Part shown: positions 1 through 8,605 of the stretch, one piece after another
Numbering within the stretch: the first letter of the stretch is position 1
How the letters are laid out: each line of letters begins with the position of its first letter
DNA from: Algoriphagus sp. CAU 1675
GTDB lineage: Bacteria; Bacteroidota; Bacteroidia; Cytophagales; Cyclobacteriaceae
Reading direction: 5' to 3'
DNA: 64,000 nt
Assembly: GCF_029222925.1 (NCBI RefSeq)
Contig: NZ_JARHUI010000001.1
Location: forward strand, 372,986 to 436,985
Made by a program: the position numbers and the translations under genes
The notes under the pieces: generated by a model
Seen by the model: the letters and a program-made list of their open reading frames with translations, nothing else
Databases searched by the model: none
What the model was told of the DNA's origin: nothing

Positions 1-844
1 TTGGATTGGAGCGGTAGTAGCCCATTTCTTCATAAGCATTGATTATGCCGTCTCCCAATTTTTCCCAGGTGTCTAGGAAATCAACGGTCTGAACTCCGCC
101 AATTGGATCATATTTCTTGTATTTGGAAAGCTGGAACTCTATTCGCTCGGTGTAGTCCCTGTAGTTTTTCATAAAAGGTTCCTCTTTGAGGGAATATAAA
201 TTGCGAAGAACCCAGGAATAGGTGCCGTTTGAGGAAGCAGATTCAGCCTTATTGAAAAAGTTGTACCCTTGACCTATCATTTTATATTCCAATTCGGCAA
301 TCATTCTGATTTGATATTTTGAATAGAGTGTAGGAATGGGGTTTTGAAAGGCCCAGCCATCTAAAAAGCCCAAGCTTTTGTCTGTTTTTTTATAGGAATA
401 CTCTAAGATGGATCCTACCTGTACATTGGGAAAAGTGATTCGGTATTCCTTGTACCCACCGTCCAAATCCACCAGAAAGATGTTGTTCTTTTCCACTTTA
501 ATGGTTTCTGGTTTTCCGTTGGAAAAGTTGGTGGTTTGTGCCTTGATCCCGCTGATTTCTTCCGTTGCGTCATCTCCTACATAAAAGCGAATGCTAATAT
601 CTCCATATCCCTTTCCTGTCTCAGAAAGGATTTTTAGGCGAACAAAATAAGTGGTTTCGAATATATCACCGAAAAACTTGGAGTCTCCAAGTTCAGCAAG
701 AATCACTGCCCCAGCTTCAGGTTCGTAGCTTACTTCTTTGTAATCAATTTCATTTTGATTGAATTGACCCATTTTTAGGGTCTGTGCATTTGCGCTCAAG
801 TTTGTAAGCAAACAAAACGCAATCAGCTGAAGGGTTTTATTCAT
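1..844 (-). CDS. DUF3857/transglutaminase-like secreted protein, N-terminal part (runs off the window)
   Basis: An open frame starts at an ATG at 844 and stays open for 281 codons to the window edge, so the C-terminus is missing. It opens with a signal peptide (MNKTLQLIAFCLL, then a stretch ending SANAQ). The visible part is beta-rich, like the DUF3857 domain that precedes transglutaminase-like domains in Bacteroidota; no catalytic core is visible yet. The start codon overlaps the stop of the upstream gene by 8 nt (ATGAATAA), which suggests translational coupling. It is probably a paralogue of that gene. The domain call rests on general character and context. Function is unknown; such proteins are usually periplasmic or outer-membrane associated. 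Confidence 0.75.
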   Translation of the reverse strand, partial: MNKTLQLIAFCLLTNLSANAQTLKMGQFNQNEIDYKEVSYEPEAGAVILAELGDSKFFGDIFETTYFVRLKILSETGKGYGDISIRFYVGDDATEEISGIKAQTTNFSNGKPETIKVEKNNIFLVDLDGGYKEYRITFPNVQVGSILEYSYKKTDKSLGFLDGWAFQNPIPTLYSKYQIRMIAELEYKMIGQGYNFFNKAESASSNGTYSWVLRNLYSLKEEPFMKNYRDYTERIEFQLSKYKKYDPIGGVQTVDFLDTWEKLGDGIINAYEEMGYYRSNP

Positions 845-2678
845 GGTTGGCAGTAAGGTTAGGTCTTGTAAAATTGACAGGGTGGTTTCCTTTGTTATTG
901 ATCAGCTTGAATAAGTCGGCCTTTTCCTGTTCCTCTAATTCCTCAGGGATTTTTAGCCTTATTTCCCGGGTAACTGTAAAATTTTTCCCCTCTAGCTTGC
1001 TGTCAAATTTCACAGAGACTCCTTTATCCTCCAATTCCAGATTTTCGAATCGGGTTTCAAGAACCAAATTTTCAGGCAATACTATTTCATATTGGTCTTT
1101 TTGAAAGATAATTCCATTGGCCAGATTTTTCTCTTGGATTTCGCCCATGAAGGGCCTGAGAATAAATCTTTTGGCGGTTTTCTGAACATATCTCTGGATT
1201 TGGCCATCGTATTCCAATTTGGCCATTGGTAGAGAGTCTTGTTTACTGATGTCCAGATTGAAATTTTCAATGATCAGCCCCGGAATCGGAGAGTGCTTGT
1301 TGAAAAAATCTTTTTTGGCTCTAAGGTCCAATACCTGATCCATTCCTAGGATACTTTCTGCATAATTCCCGGTATATACTGTTTCTTTCTGAATTGTAGC
1401 ATTCCCGAGACCATCTATTTCGAGTATGTTCTTGGATTCTATTTGGTTCCAGATTTCATCTTGATAGTTGGGGGTTTTGGTAAGATATCCCCCTTCTGAA
1501 GTGGTGACCAATACATGCCTGTTTTTGGTAAAATCCCCCAAAAAACCAGCAGGATTTATGTTGGAAGTACACTCAAGCCAAATGGGACTAGACTCAGTAG
1601 GAACTTGCAGGATGACATGGTTGAATTGGTTGGAAGGGAGATCGGTTTCTATATCCTCCTCATCCGCACCAGCCCTTACCAGGGTATAATTCGATGGAAT
1701 CCCCGCGACATTCAACATGGCTTTCATCAGGTTGGTTAGGGCCTTGCAGTCTCCATAGGCATATTTGACTGCATCTTCTGCGGTCATGGTTTGCCAACCG
1801 CCGATCCCCAGTTGAATACTGACATAGCGGAAATTCTTTTGTAGGTAATCATAGAGGATGGAAATTTTTTCGTAAACATCCTCCTTGCCTTCAATGAGCT
1901 TCAATGTCTGTAATCGAAAGGCTTCCGGCAATTGGTCTCGATCTTTATTCAATTCATATTGCCAAGAGGCAAGTCCGGACCAATCATCCATTTTCCCTAT
2001 ATAATCCTCCAGAGCAAAGTGGATTGGAGCCAGGAGTAAATATTTTAAATCTTCTTTTTTGTAGTCTGGGCCCAGAGTGGGCAAGGATTTCTCTGTCCAA
2101 GTCAATTTTATTAACCCCTCTTCCAAGGTTTCTTCCTGCCGATTAGTTGAAAGGTTTAATTCCTTATACCGGATACCTAGTTTCTCCGGATAAATTACCT
2201 CTAAGGTTGATTCATCAACTTTCTGAAAAAAGCGCCTAGTAGGAAGCCAGGTGGGCAGGAAAAAATTGGTTTTTGACTTAGTTTCCGTTACTATCTTGAC
2301 TTTGAGGGGAAATTTTCCGGTGCGGATTCCATAATATTTTCTCCTGTTGTCATCATATACCGAAGTGTTGGAGTAGAGTGCGGCATCCACCATATCCCGG
2401 ATTTTTGCCTTTTCAATGGTTTTTCCGGTAAGAAGATCAATTGCCTCAAGCTGAAAATCCGTGATTTGAGTCAATTTGTCATAGGACAGGGAGGTATAGG
2501 CATGAGCCAGTCCATCCGCGGTCAGAATGGTCAACTCCAACTCTTGTCTATGTGTATATTCATAGGAGTCATCAATTATGATCTGCTGCTTTTCGGAAAG
2601 TTTAGAATGTACGGGTAAAGAATCTTTTGCTGAAAGGAGAATGGTCGAAAAAAGAAGTGCTAAACTAGAAAGGAACAT
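837..2678 (-). CDS. DUF3857 and transglutaminase-like domain protein
   Basis: A 613-residue exported protein. Residues 1-17 form a signal peptide. A beta-rich DUF3857 domain fills roughly residues 35-230. A transglutaminase-like (papain-fold) domain follows, with a candidate catalytic Cys311 in KYAYGDCKALTN and His354 in QFNHVIL; an acidic third residue is likely near 368. A DUF3858-like beta domain may form the C-terminus. The family is common in Bacteroidota, and substrates are not established; peptide or cell-wall processing in the periplasm is an inference. It is first of a two-gene operon with the overlapping gene at 844. A candidate promoter lies just upstream. Confidence 0.85.
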   Translation of the reverse strand: MFLSSLALLFSTILLSAKDSLPVHSKLSEKQQIIIDDSYEYTHRQELELTILTADGLAHAYTSLSYDKLTQITDFQLEAIDLLTGKTIEKAKIRDMVDAALYSNTSVYDDNRRKYYGIRTGKFPLKVKIVTETKSKTNFFLPTWLPTRRFFQKVDESTLEVIYPEKLGIRYKELNLSTNRQEETLEEGLIKLTWTEKSLPTLGPDYKKEDLKYLLLAPIHFALEDYIGKMDDWSGLASWQYELNKDRDQLPEAFRLQTLKLIEGKEDVYEKISILYDYLQKNFRYVSIQLGIGGWQTMTAEDAVKYAYGDCKALTNLMKAMLNVAGIPSNYTLVRAGADEEDIETDLPSNQFNHVILQVPTESSPIWLECTSNINPAGFLGDFTKNRHVLVTTSEGGYLTKTPNYQDEIWNQIESKNILEIDGLGNATIQKETVYTGNYAESILGMDQVLDLRAKKDFFNKHSPIPGLIIENFNLDISKQDSLPMAKLEYDGQIQRYVQKTAKRFILRPFMGEIQEKNLANGIIFQKDQYEIVLPENLVLETRFENLELEDKGVSVKFDSKLEGKNFTVTREIRLKIPEELEEQEKADLFKLINNKGNHPVNFTRPNLTANHE

Positions 2679-2701
2679 AAATAAAGAATGAGTTCAACGA
2701 A

Positions 2702-2739
2702 AAGTATGAAATTAGTTAAACAAATTCCAAAAATTATCC
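2702..2739 (-). promoter_or_regulatory. Possible Bacteroidota promoter for the DUF3857 operon
   Basis: On the minus strand TACTTTTC (2702-2709) matches the -7 consensus TAnnTTTG except for the last base. A TTTTTGG stretch stands about 20 nt upstream, where the -33 TTTG element is expected. It sits about 25 nt before the start at 2678. The evidence is sequence pattern only. Confidence 0.3.
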
Positions 2740-2863
2740 TGAAAAATTTCTGGTAAAGATAATGTGTTTGGAAATCAGTTTGATGTCCCTTCAGAAGGGT
2801 TCAAAATATTGGATTTCACAAATAAACTTGCCTATTTGGCTTTTCAAATCAATCTGAATTTCC

Positions 2864-3328
2864 ATGAACCCAATCACAATAGGCAGCTTTGAGGAGTTTG
2901 AAAAATTCAATGGTCAGGAGCTTGGTGCTTCGAGCTATTTTAGAATTACACAGCAACAAATCAATCTTTTTGCAGATGCCACTCATGACCATCAATGGAT
3001 TCATACCGATCCCGAAAGGGCAAAAGTGGAGGGTGCATTTGGCAATACCATTGCCCATGGATACTTGACGCTGAGTATTGTTCCCCATTTGTGGGATCAG
3101 ATTGTTCAGGTTAAAAACCTGAAAATGATGATCAATTATGGAATTGAATCGTTGAGATTTGCCAATCCGGTTTTGGTGGACAGCGAAGTAAGGCTGGTGG
3201 CAAAGTTGAAAAATGTGGCCAACCTCCGTGGTACTGTAAAGGCTGAAGTGGAGGTTAAGTTGGAAATCAAGGATCAAAAAAAGCCGGCATTCACCGGCGT
3301 TCTGGTATTTTTATATCATTTCAACTGA
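2864..3328 (+). CDS. MaoC family (R)-specific enoyl-CoA hydratase
   Basis: A 154-residue hot-dog-fold protein of normal length for single-domain MaoC dehydratases. The hydratase signature is clear: FADATHDHQWIH at residues 36-47, in which Asp42 and His47 are the expected catalytic pair, followed by IAHGYLTLSIVP. The family hydrates trans-2-enoyl-CoA to (R)-3-hydroxyacyl-CoA in the cytoplasm; the acyl chain used here cannot be told. It is transcribed alone and converges on tcdA with no gap (TGA then TTA). Its last 50 nt also carry, on the opposite strand, the terminator for tcdA. Confidence 0.9.
   Translation: MNPITIGSFEEFEKFNGQELGASSYFRITQQQINLFADATHDHQWIHTDPERAKVEGAFGNTIAHGYLTLSIVPHLWDQIVQVKNLKMMINYGIESLRFANPVLVDSEVRLVAKLKNVANLRGTVKAEVEVKLEIKDQKKPAFTGVLVFLYHFN
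3276..3298 (-). terminator. Terminator of tatD-tcdA, inside the MaoC coding sequence
   Basis: Read on the minus strand, a GCCGG/CCGGC stem with a 6-nt loop (3283-3298) is followed by seven T residues (3276-3282). It begins about 30 nt after the tcdA stop and lies wholly within the last codons of the convergent MaoC gene. Confidence 0.65.
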
Positions 3329-4054
3329 TTAGGAAGCCAATAGGTCATTTACTACTGTCGCAGCACAAGAGCACCCAAAGGCTGCTGGCAAAAAGGACAT
3401 GGTTCCATAAGCTGACTTCTTGAAATTGCTTCCATCGGTCATCATCAGACTTTCTTTGATTACGCGCTCTGTGGAAAAAACCGCCTTGAATCCACTGTGA
3501 ATATTTCGCTTTTTGAGGCGTTTTCTGACAAATCTCGCCAGTTTGCATTCGTAGGTCTCGGCAATGTCCACTACCCTGATTTGGGTTGGGTCTACTTTTC
3601 CTCCAGCGCCCATTGAACTTACCAGCGGAAAACCTTTTTTGTAGGCCCCTTCGATCAGATGGAGTTTTGGAGTGAAGCTGTCGATGCAGTCAACCACGTA
3701 GTCGAACTCATTTTCCTCCAGCAATTGGGTCATTTTCTCTGGATTTAGAAACTCCCGAATAGCCCGCACCTTTAATTTGGGATTGATGGAAATCAAGCGC
3801 TCTTCCATCCAATCGGCTTTGTGCTGTCCCACGTTTTTTTGGGTGGCAGGTAGCTGTCTGTTGACGTTAGAAATATCCACAATGTCTCCGTCAATAATGG
3901 TCATTTGACCAACACCGGATCGGGCGATAAATTCCGCGGCAAATGACCCTACTCCCCCCAGGCCTACAACCAAGACATGCTTTTGAGCCAATTTTTCCAA
4001 TCCGGATCTTCCGGTAATCAATTCTGTCCGGCTCAACCAGGCAAAGTCACTCAT
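3329..4054 (-). CDS. tcdA: tRNA threonylcarbamoyladenosine dehydratase (TcdA/CsdL)
   Basis: A 241-residue E1-like (ThiF/MoeB superfamily) protein. The ATP-binding glycine loop GLGGVGSFAAE is at residues 31-41, followed by IIDGDIVDISNVNRQ with the superfamily's D-x-D and N-R-Q residues. The ending (SSMGAGGKVDPTQI, then CKLARFVRKRLKKR) is typical of TcdA/CsdL, which cyclises t6A37 of ANN-reading tRNAs to ct6A with ATP. It lacks the zinc-binding CxxC pair of MoeB. It overlaps tatD by 8 nt, so the two are translationally coupled. Confidence 0.9.
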   Translation of the reverse strand: MSDFAWLSRTELITGRSGLEKLAQKHVLVVGLGGVGSFAAEFIARSGVGQMTIIDGDIVDISNVNRQLPATQKNVGQHKADWMEERLISINPKLKVRAIREFLNPEKMTQLLEENEFDYVVDCIDSFTPKLHLIEGAYKKGFPLVSSMGAGGKVDPTQIRVVDIAETYECKLARFVRKRLKKRNIHSGFKAVFSTERVIKESLMMTDGSNFKKSAYGTMSFLPAAFGCSCAATVVNDLLAS

Positions 4055-4697
4055 GAATTTTACGGTTTGAAATTTTATTCCAGTTGTAAACCACCTGATG
4101 CTGAAGCTGGTTCACAGAAAGCCCCAAAATTAATGAGGCGGCATTAAAAATCGAATGGATATTCAGTGAAGAATCATCGGTTTCAAAAAAAATCCGGTGC
4201 AAGGGGCAGGCTTTCAGCCATTGGGAGGCATTGGATTCGGGCTGTAACAAGGCCTTTCCAAAAGAGAAGTAAACTGGAAATTCCAGGAGCTGTTCTGCCA
4301 AATGGATTTTTTGATTGAAGCCATGCCAGATGATATTCGGGATTTTAGAGGAGCTTTTAAGAAATTCTAAGAGCAAATCATGTCCTTTGACACAGTGTAA
4401 AATCAGGGGAATTCCCAACCTGTAGGAAAGCTCAGCTTGGGCGGCAAAAGCTTCTTTTTGGAGGACAATTTCAGGCCCACGGAGTCTGTCAAAGCCTGCT
4501 TCACCTATAGCCAAAAACCTTTGATCGTCAGCTAGTTTAATGATTTCCTCCAGCTTGTTTTTCCAGTTAGCATCCAAAAACCAAGGGTGCAAACCTGCAG
4601 AATAATTGCCTGAATCTGGAGGAATGAGATTTGGTTTCAGGTTGTATATGGTATTTGTGAGGTTTCCCTGATGCGTATGAACGTCAAATAATTCCAT
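4047..4697 (-). CDS. TatD family metal-dependent hydrolase
   Basis: A 216-residue TIM-barrel amidohydrolase-like protein. The metal-binding N-terminal DVHTH, then IGEAGFDR, ILHCVKGHD, WHGF and FFETDDS near the C-terminus are the ordered TatD motifs. It is shorter than the usual 250-265 residues, so some barrel loops are trimmed. TatD proteins are Mg-dependent nucleases or esterases; the substrate here is unknown. The gene leads an operon with tcdA. A terminator for the upstream receptor gene lies just before its start. Confidence 0.85.
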   Translation of the reverse strand: MELFDVHTHQGNLTNTIYNLKPNLIPPDSGNYSAGLHPWFLDANWKNKLEEIIKLADDQRFLAIGEAGFDRLRGPEIVLQKEAFAAQAELSYRLGIPLILHCVKGHDLLLEFLKSSSKIPNIIWHGFNQKIHLAEQLLEFPVYFSFGKALLQPESNASQWLKACPLHRIFFETDDSSLNIHSIFNAASLILGLSVNQLQHQVVYNWNKISNRKIHE

Positions 4698-4708
4698 ACT
4701 TAAATATG

Positions 4709-4739
4709 AAAAAAAGCCGGGACTAGGCCGGCTTTTTTC
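4709..4739 (-). terminator. Terminator after the TonB-type receptor gene
   Basis: AAAAAGCCGG (4711-4720) pairs with CCGGCTTTTT (4728-4738). On the minus strand the hairpin ends in a T-run, about 80 nt past the receptor stop and just before tatD. Confidence 0.8.
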
Positions 4740-4819
4740 TTCTTAAGAAAGGGTATCGGGAATGTTTAGTCCCCGATTCCTTCACTGGGTTTTAATTTTA
4801 AAGCTTTAAGCTCGTCCAA

Positions 4820-7252
4820 TTAATCCAAACGGTTTCTTTCCTCGGAGCTACCTGAACTACTCTTTACGCGGAAGCTTTCACCTTTGGCAAATCGGTAGCG
4901 AAGCGTAAATCGAACACCTTGGTTGCTTCTGTATTGACGGAAGTTGGTGTCAATATTGGCGAAATCAATGTCTGCTTTTACAATCTGGCTTCGGAGTATG
5001 TCGGTACCATTTACGGAAATGCTGAGTTTGTCTTTCATGATACTTTTGGTCACCCCACCATCAACCCAAGCCAGTTTTTCGATTTTGCCCTGTCCCCAAA
5101 TCTGTGGGCCTAGGTACATTCCAACCAACTCTATTTTAAAACCTTTTGGAAGGCTGATATTATGCTGGGAGCGGAACATATAGGATACTTGCTTATTGTC
5201 AAGGTAGTCATCCCCAATCATGGATTTGAACTGATTGTAGTTCACCTGTACCATATTGGATGCATTCCACCACTTGGTGATATCTACTGGGACAATTCCT
5301 CTGAAATTCACATTACGGGTTTTATCGACGTTATCAGTGAAAGTCGTAGTGGTTTTAGCCTCCTCATCCTGGACAAAGATCTGCATAAAAGCATCCTCAG
5401 TTTCGCTATAACCCAATGAGAACTGATAAGCCCCTTTGATTACATGGTTCATTTCGAAATTGTTGGAATACTGAGGAGTCAGACCTGGGTTTCCAGTTTC
5501 AGAAGTTAATGGGTCAATGTAGTAAATGAATGGGTTGAGCAATCGGTAGTTTGGACGATTGATTCTTCGATTCACATTGTAAACGATCTGGTAATTGTCA
5601 CTGACCTTGTGCTGTACAAACAAGCTCGGAAATAGGTTGAAATATTCCTGTGTGTTTTTTTCTCCCAAGGTGACGGAATTGCCTGTGATATCCGAGTATT
5701 CCCCGCGAAGACCCAACTGATAGCTGATGTTTTTCTTGATGGAGCCTTTCAATGTGGTATAGGCTGCCAAAACATTTTCGTTGTAGATGAATCTGTTAGA
5801 ATTCGGATCAGCAGTATAGGCACCCTCACCAATGGCGCGGCTCAAGTCTAGATTATTATCAGATTCAACCCAGCTTCCTTTTAGACCGGTTTCAATTGTT
5901 TTTCCACCTTTCAACGGCTTGACAAAGTCCACTTTGGCAGTCAAAATGGTGTAGTACATGTCATTGAGGGTACGGATTCTGTCCTGGGTTCCGTTTTCAG
6001 GATTGCTTCCTGTCCAGTAATCATTGGTAAGGACAGACTGACTTCCGGCATCCATGATGGTATAGTCAATGTCCGAACTGATCTTAGTTCCCAATGTATC
6101 CAATTTGCCGTCGTAGTGTAGGTTTCCAAAGAAACGATCCCTAGTTCCACTTGCTGCATTGGCAGACTCAATGTAGCTGCCTTCTGTAGTCCCACCGGAA
6201 GTGATTTCCGTGTACGAGGAACTATTATTGACATCATCTGATCTGGATGCCTGCACATTGAGACCAATATTGTGATTTTTGTTCACCTCATAATTGGCTG
6301 ACCCCGTGAAATTGGGTGTTTTATAGCGCTGCTTGATTCTGGAGGTTTGATTGAAATTAGAAAGAGCCTCTTCTGTTGTGAAGTTTCTATAAATGTCCAA
6401 GTCGTTGTAAAACGCGAACTCATTGTAATTAAGGTTGGCATTGGTTGTCCATTTCCCTTTTTTTACATTCAGACTAACTCCTCCAATTGGAGCGAAAAGT
6501 CCGTTGTACTGGCCTCCCAACTGAACATTACCAAATACTCCGTCTACGGTGTTTTTCTTCAAGATGATATTGATGACACCAGCCGAACCTTCCGCATCGA
6601 ATCTTGCGGAGGGGTTGTTGATCACTTCAATACTTTTGATGTTTTCTGCAGGCATGGATCGTAGGAAATTAGCCAAATCAGTGGCGCTCATATAGGTTTG
6701 GCGATCATTGATCATGACAGTCACCCCGCTTCTCCCATTTAGGTTGATATTGCCGTCTTGGTCAACATAGACCCCAGGAGATCTACCAATGACGTCCAGC
6801 GTATTTGAGCCTTCTGCCATTACTGTGCCTTCAACATTGACTACTGTTTTGTCCGGCTCGATGATGATTTCAGGTCGGGAGGATTTAACGGTCACCTCAT
6901 CGAGTCCGGTCATTTCGTCCTCGATGGTGATGGTTCCCATATCCTTTGCCATTCCAGGACTAAGGTCGAATGACTCAGTCGTGAATGTTTTAAACCCAAT
7001 GGATGACACCACTAGTGTTACTTTGGAAGATTTGACTGACTCAATCAAAAATCCTCCGTCTTCATCAGATACGGCTCCGTCAATTAACCCTCCGCCATCA
7101 ACTGCAATCAGAGCGATGTTGGCAAAAGGAACTGCCTGACCGTTTTGGTCCTGAACTTTTCCGGAAATTTTGCTGATTTCTTTTGCAGCAAGGCTACTTA
7201 TCCCAAACAGATAAAGGAAAAGTGTTAAAAAAAGAAAGTTGGTCGTTTTCAT
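4820..7252 (-). CDS. TonB-dependent outer-membrane receptor with carboxypeptidase-D-like N-domain
   Basis: An 810-residue protein when started at ATG 7252, where a signal peptide (MKTTNFLFLTLFLYLFGISS) begins; an in-frame ATG 19 codons upstream would add an improbable polar leader. After the signal come a carboxypeptidase-regulatory-like domain (KISGKVQDQNGQAVPFANI), a TonB plug domain (about 150-240, with VIGRSPGVYVDQDG and INLNGRSGVTVMI) and a C-terminal beta-barrel of the outer-membrane-protein-3 type with alternating aromatic strands. Such receptors import siderophores, glycans or peptides, or serve peptide-linked sensing. No SusD partner is adjacent, so the ligand is unknown. It has its own terminator. 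Confidence 0.85.
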   Translation of the reverse strand: MKTTNFLFLTLFLYLFGISSLAAKEISKISGKVQDQNGQAVPFANIALIAVDGGGLIDGAVSDEDGGFLIESVKSSKVTLVVSSIGFKTFTTESFDLSPGMAKDMGTITIEDEMTGLDEVTVKSSRPEIIIEPDKTVVNVEGTVMAEGSNTLDVIGRSPGVYVDQDGNINLNGRSGVTVMINDRQTYMSATDLANFLRSMPAENIKSIEVINNPSARFDAEGSAGVINIILKKNTVDGVFGNVQLGGQYNGLFAPIGGVSLNVKKGKWTTNANLNYNEFAFYNDLDIYRNFTTEEALSNFNQTSRIKQRYKTPNFTGSANYEVNKNHNIGLNVQASRSDDVNNSSSYTEITSGGTTEGSYIESANAASGTRDRFFGNLHYDGKLDTLGTKISSDIDYTIMDAGSQSVLTNDYWTGSNPENGTQDRIRTLNDMYYTILTAKVDFVKPLKGGKTIETGLKGSWVESDNNLDLSRAIGEGAYTADPNSNRFIYNENVLAAYTTLKGSIKKNISYQLGLRGEYSDITGNSVTLGEKNTQEYFNLFPSLFVQHKVSDNYQIVYNVNRRINRPNYRLLNPFIYYIDPLTSETGNPGLTPQYSNNFEMNHVIKGAYQFSLGYSETEDAFMQIFVQDEEAKTTTTFTDNVDKTRNVNFRGIVPVDITKWWNASNMVQVNYNQFKSMIGDDYLDNKQVSYMFRSQHNISLPKGFKIELVGMYLGPQIWGQGKIEKLAWVDGGVTKSIMKDKLSISVNGTDILRSQIVKADIDFANIDTNFRQYRSNQGVRFTLRYRFAKGESFRVKSSSGSSEERNRLD

Positions 7253-7400
7253 TTTTATAGATACTGTGTGTTTGAGTTCTTCTATGAAAATGAAATGCCA
7301 ATGGAGCAAAATGGCTTAAATTCACTAAAAATGGCCTTTTTAGGATTTTGCCAATACTTGAGCGTTGCAAAATCGGACACTATTCTTGCCTCAATCGGAC

Positions 7401-7432
7401 AAAAAAATCCCCATGCGGGTTGCATGGGGATT
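7401..7432 (-). terminator. Terminator of sodA
   Basis: An 11-bp perfect stem, AATCCCCATGC (7406-7416) with GCATGGGGATT (7422-7432), has a 5-nt loop and on the minus strand is followed by seven T residues. It lies 25 nt after the sodA stop. Confidence 0.85.
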
Positions 7433-7456
7433 AAAATTTTTTTGAGATAAAATGGA

Positions 7457-8059
7457 TTACTTGGCTGCAGCGTATCGCTTGCTTACCTCGTCCCAATTAA
7501 TCACATTCCAGAAGGCAGAGATGTAATCCGGTCTTCTGTTTTGGTAGTTTAGGTAATAGGCATGTTCCCACACGTCAATACCCAAGATAGGAGTACCTTT
7601 GATTTCGGCTACATCCATCAGCGGATTGTCCTGATTTGGAGTAGAGGATACTGCCAGACCATTTTCGGTCACGACCAACCAAGCCCATCCTGACCCAAAT
7701 CGGGTTGCAGCAGCTTTGTTGAAAGTATCTTGAAATTCTTCAAAGGTGCCAAATTTAGCATTGATGGCATCTGCCAATTCTCCGCTTGGCTTACCTCCTC
7801 CAGTTGGGCTAAGTATGGTCCAAAATAGAGTATGGTTGAAGTGCCCGCCCCCATTGTTTCGAACAGCAGTATGCGCACCTGCTACTTTCATCAATTCTTC
7901 AAGGGACATATTTTCCAAGTCAGTTCCTGCAACGGCATTGTTCAGGTTGGTAACATAGGCATTGTGGTGCTTTCCGTGGTGAATCTCCATGGTCCTCGCA
8001 TCAATATGCGGTTCCAAGGCACCAAAAGCATAAGGCAAAGCAGGTAGTTCAAAAGCCAT
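7457..8059 (-). CDS. sodA: Superoxide dismutase, Mn/Fe family (probably Mn type)
   Basis: A 200-residue protein of normal length with all four metal ligands in context: [15 protein letters not shown], and the DVWEHAYY Asp and His. GGGHFNH and NQDNPL (the Gln typical of Mn enzymes) point to manganese, although metal use cannot be settled from sequence. It dismutates superoxide to peroxide and oxygen. With no signal peptide it is cytoplasmic. Monocistronic, with a strong terminator. It belongs with the peroxide-stress genes further along (oxyR, ohrR-ohr). Confidence 0.95.
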   Translation of the reverse strand: MAFELPALPYAFGALEPHIDARTMEIHHGKHHNAYVTNLNNAVAGTDLENMSLEELMKVAGAHTAVRNNGGGHFNHTLFWTILSPTGGGKPSGELADAINAKFGTFEEFQDTFNKAAATRFGSGWAWLVVTENGLAVSSTPNQDNPLMDVAEIKGTPILGIDVWEHAYYLNYQNRRPDYISAFWNVINWDEVSKRYAAAK

Positions 8060-8161
8060 TTGTTTAAAATTTATAGTTTAACATTGATTTAAAATACTAG
8101 AAAGAATCTTTGTAGAAAACCGAATGATCTGGGAAAAGGTTCTCTAATTTTAAATTTCCTC

Positions 8162-8605
8162 CTATTTTCTGAGTTTTTTAAAAAATTCCAACAAAAGTTG
8201 CTCCGATTCGGAAGCCAGTGTCCCGGAAAAAAGTTTGGTTTTGGGATGTAAAATATCAGCATGGGTATGGCGAAAGCCTCTTTTAGGATCACTTGCCCCA
8301 AAATGTACTTCTCCTATTTGTGACCAAAAAAGGGCCCCTGCACACATGGTGCAAGGTTCCAGTGTCACGTATAATTTGCAATCAGGCAGGTATTTGGCAC
8401 CCAGATAATTTGCCGCAGAGGTAATAGCCACCATTTCGGCATGGGCTGTTACATCCTGAAGACGCTCTGTTTGATTGTAAGCCCTTGCAATAATTCTGTT
8501 GTTGCTCACGATGACTGCCCCTACTGGGATTTCGCCCTCCTCAAAAGCTATTTTTGCTTGTTTGAGGGCTTCACTCATGAAGTATTCGTGAGAAAACAAT
8601 TCCAT
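8162..8605 (-). CDS. tadA: tRNA-specific adenosine deaminase
   Basis: A 147-residue zinc deaminase with the full active site: His55 and Glu57 in TAHAEMVA, and Cys85/Cys88 in EPCTMCAG. TadA deaminates wobble A34 of tRNA-Arg(ACG) to inosine and is essential in most bacteria; some family members instead deaminate guanine. The start codon directly follows the stop of the upstream transporter gene (TAA then ATG), so the two are probably co-transcribed. Confidence 0.9.
   Translation of the reverse strand: MELFSHEYFMSEALKQAKIAFEEGEIPVGAVIVSNNRIIARAYNQTERLQDVTAHAEMVAITSAANYLGAKYLPDCKLYVTLEPCTMCAGALFWSQIGEVHFGASDPKRGFRHTHADILHPKTKLFSGTLASESEQLLLEFFKKLRK

Noticed and set aside
2849..3277. 142-codon frame antisense to the MaoC gene
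   Set aside because: It shadows a clear hydratase gene and encodes nothing recognisable.
7253..7309. Upstream 19-codon extension of the TonB-type receptor
   Set aside because: The added leader is polar and has no signal sequence, unlike the ATG at 7252.
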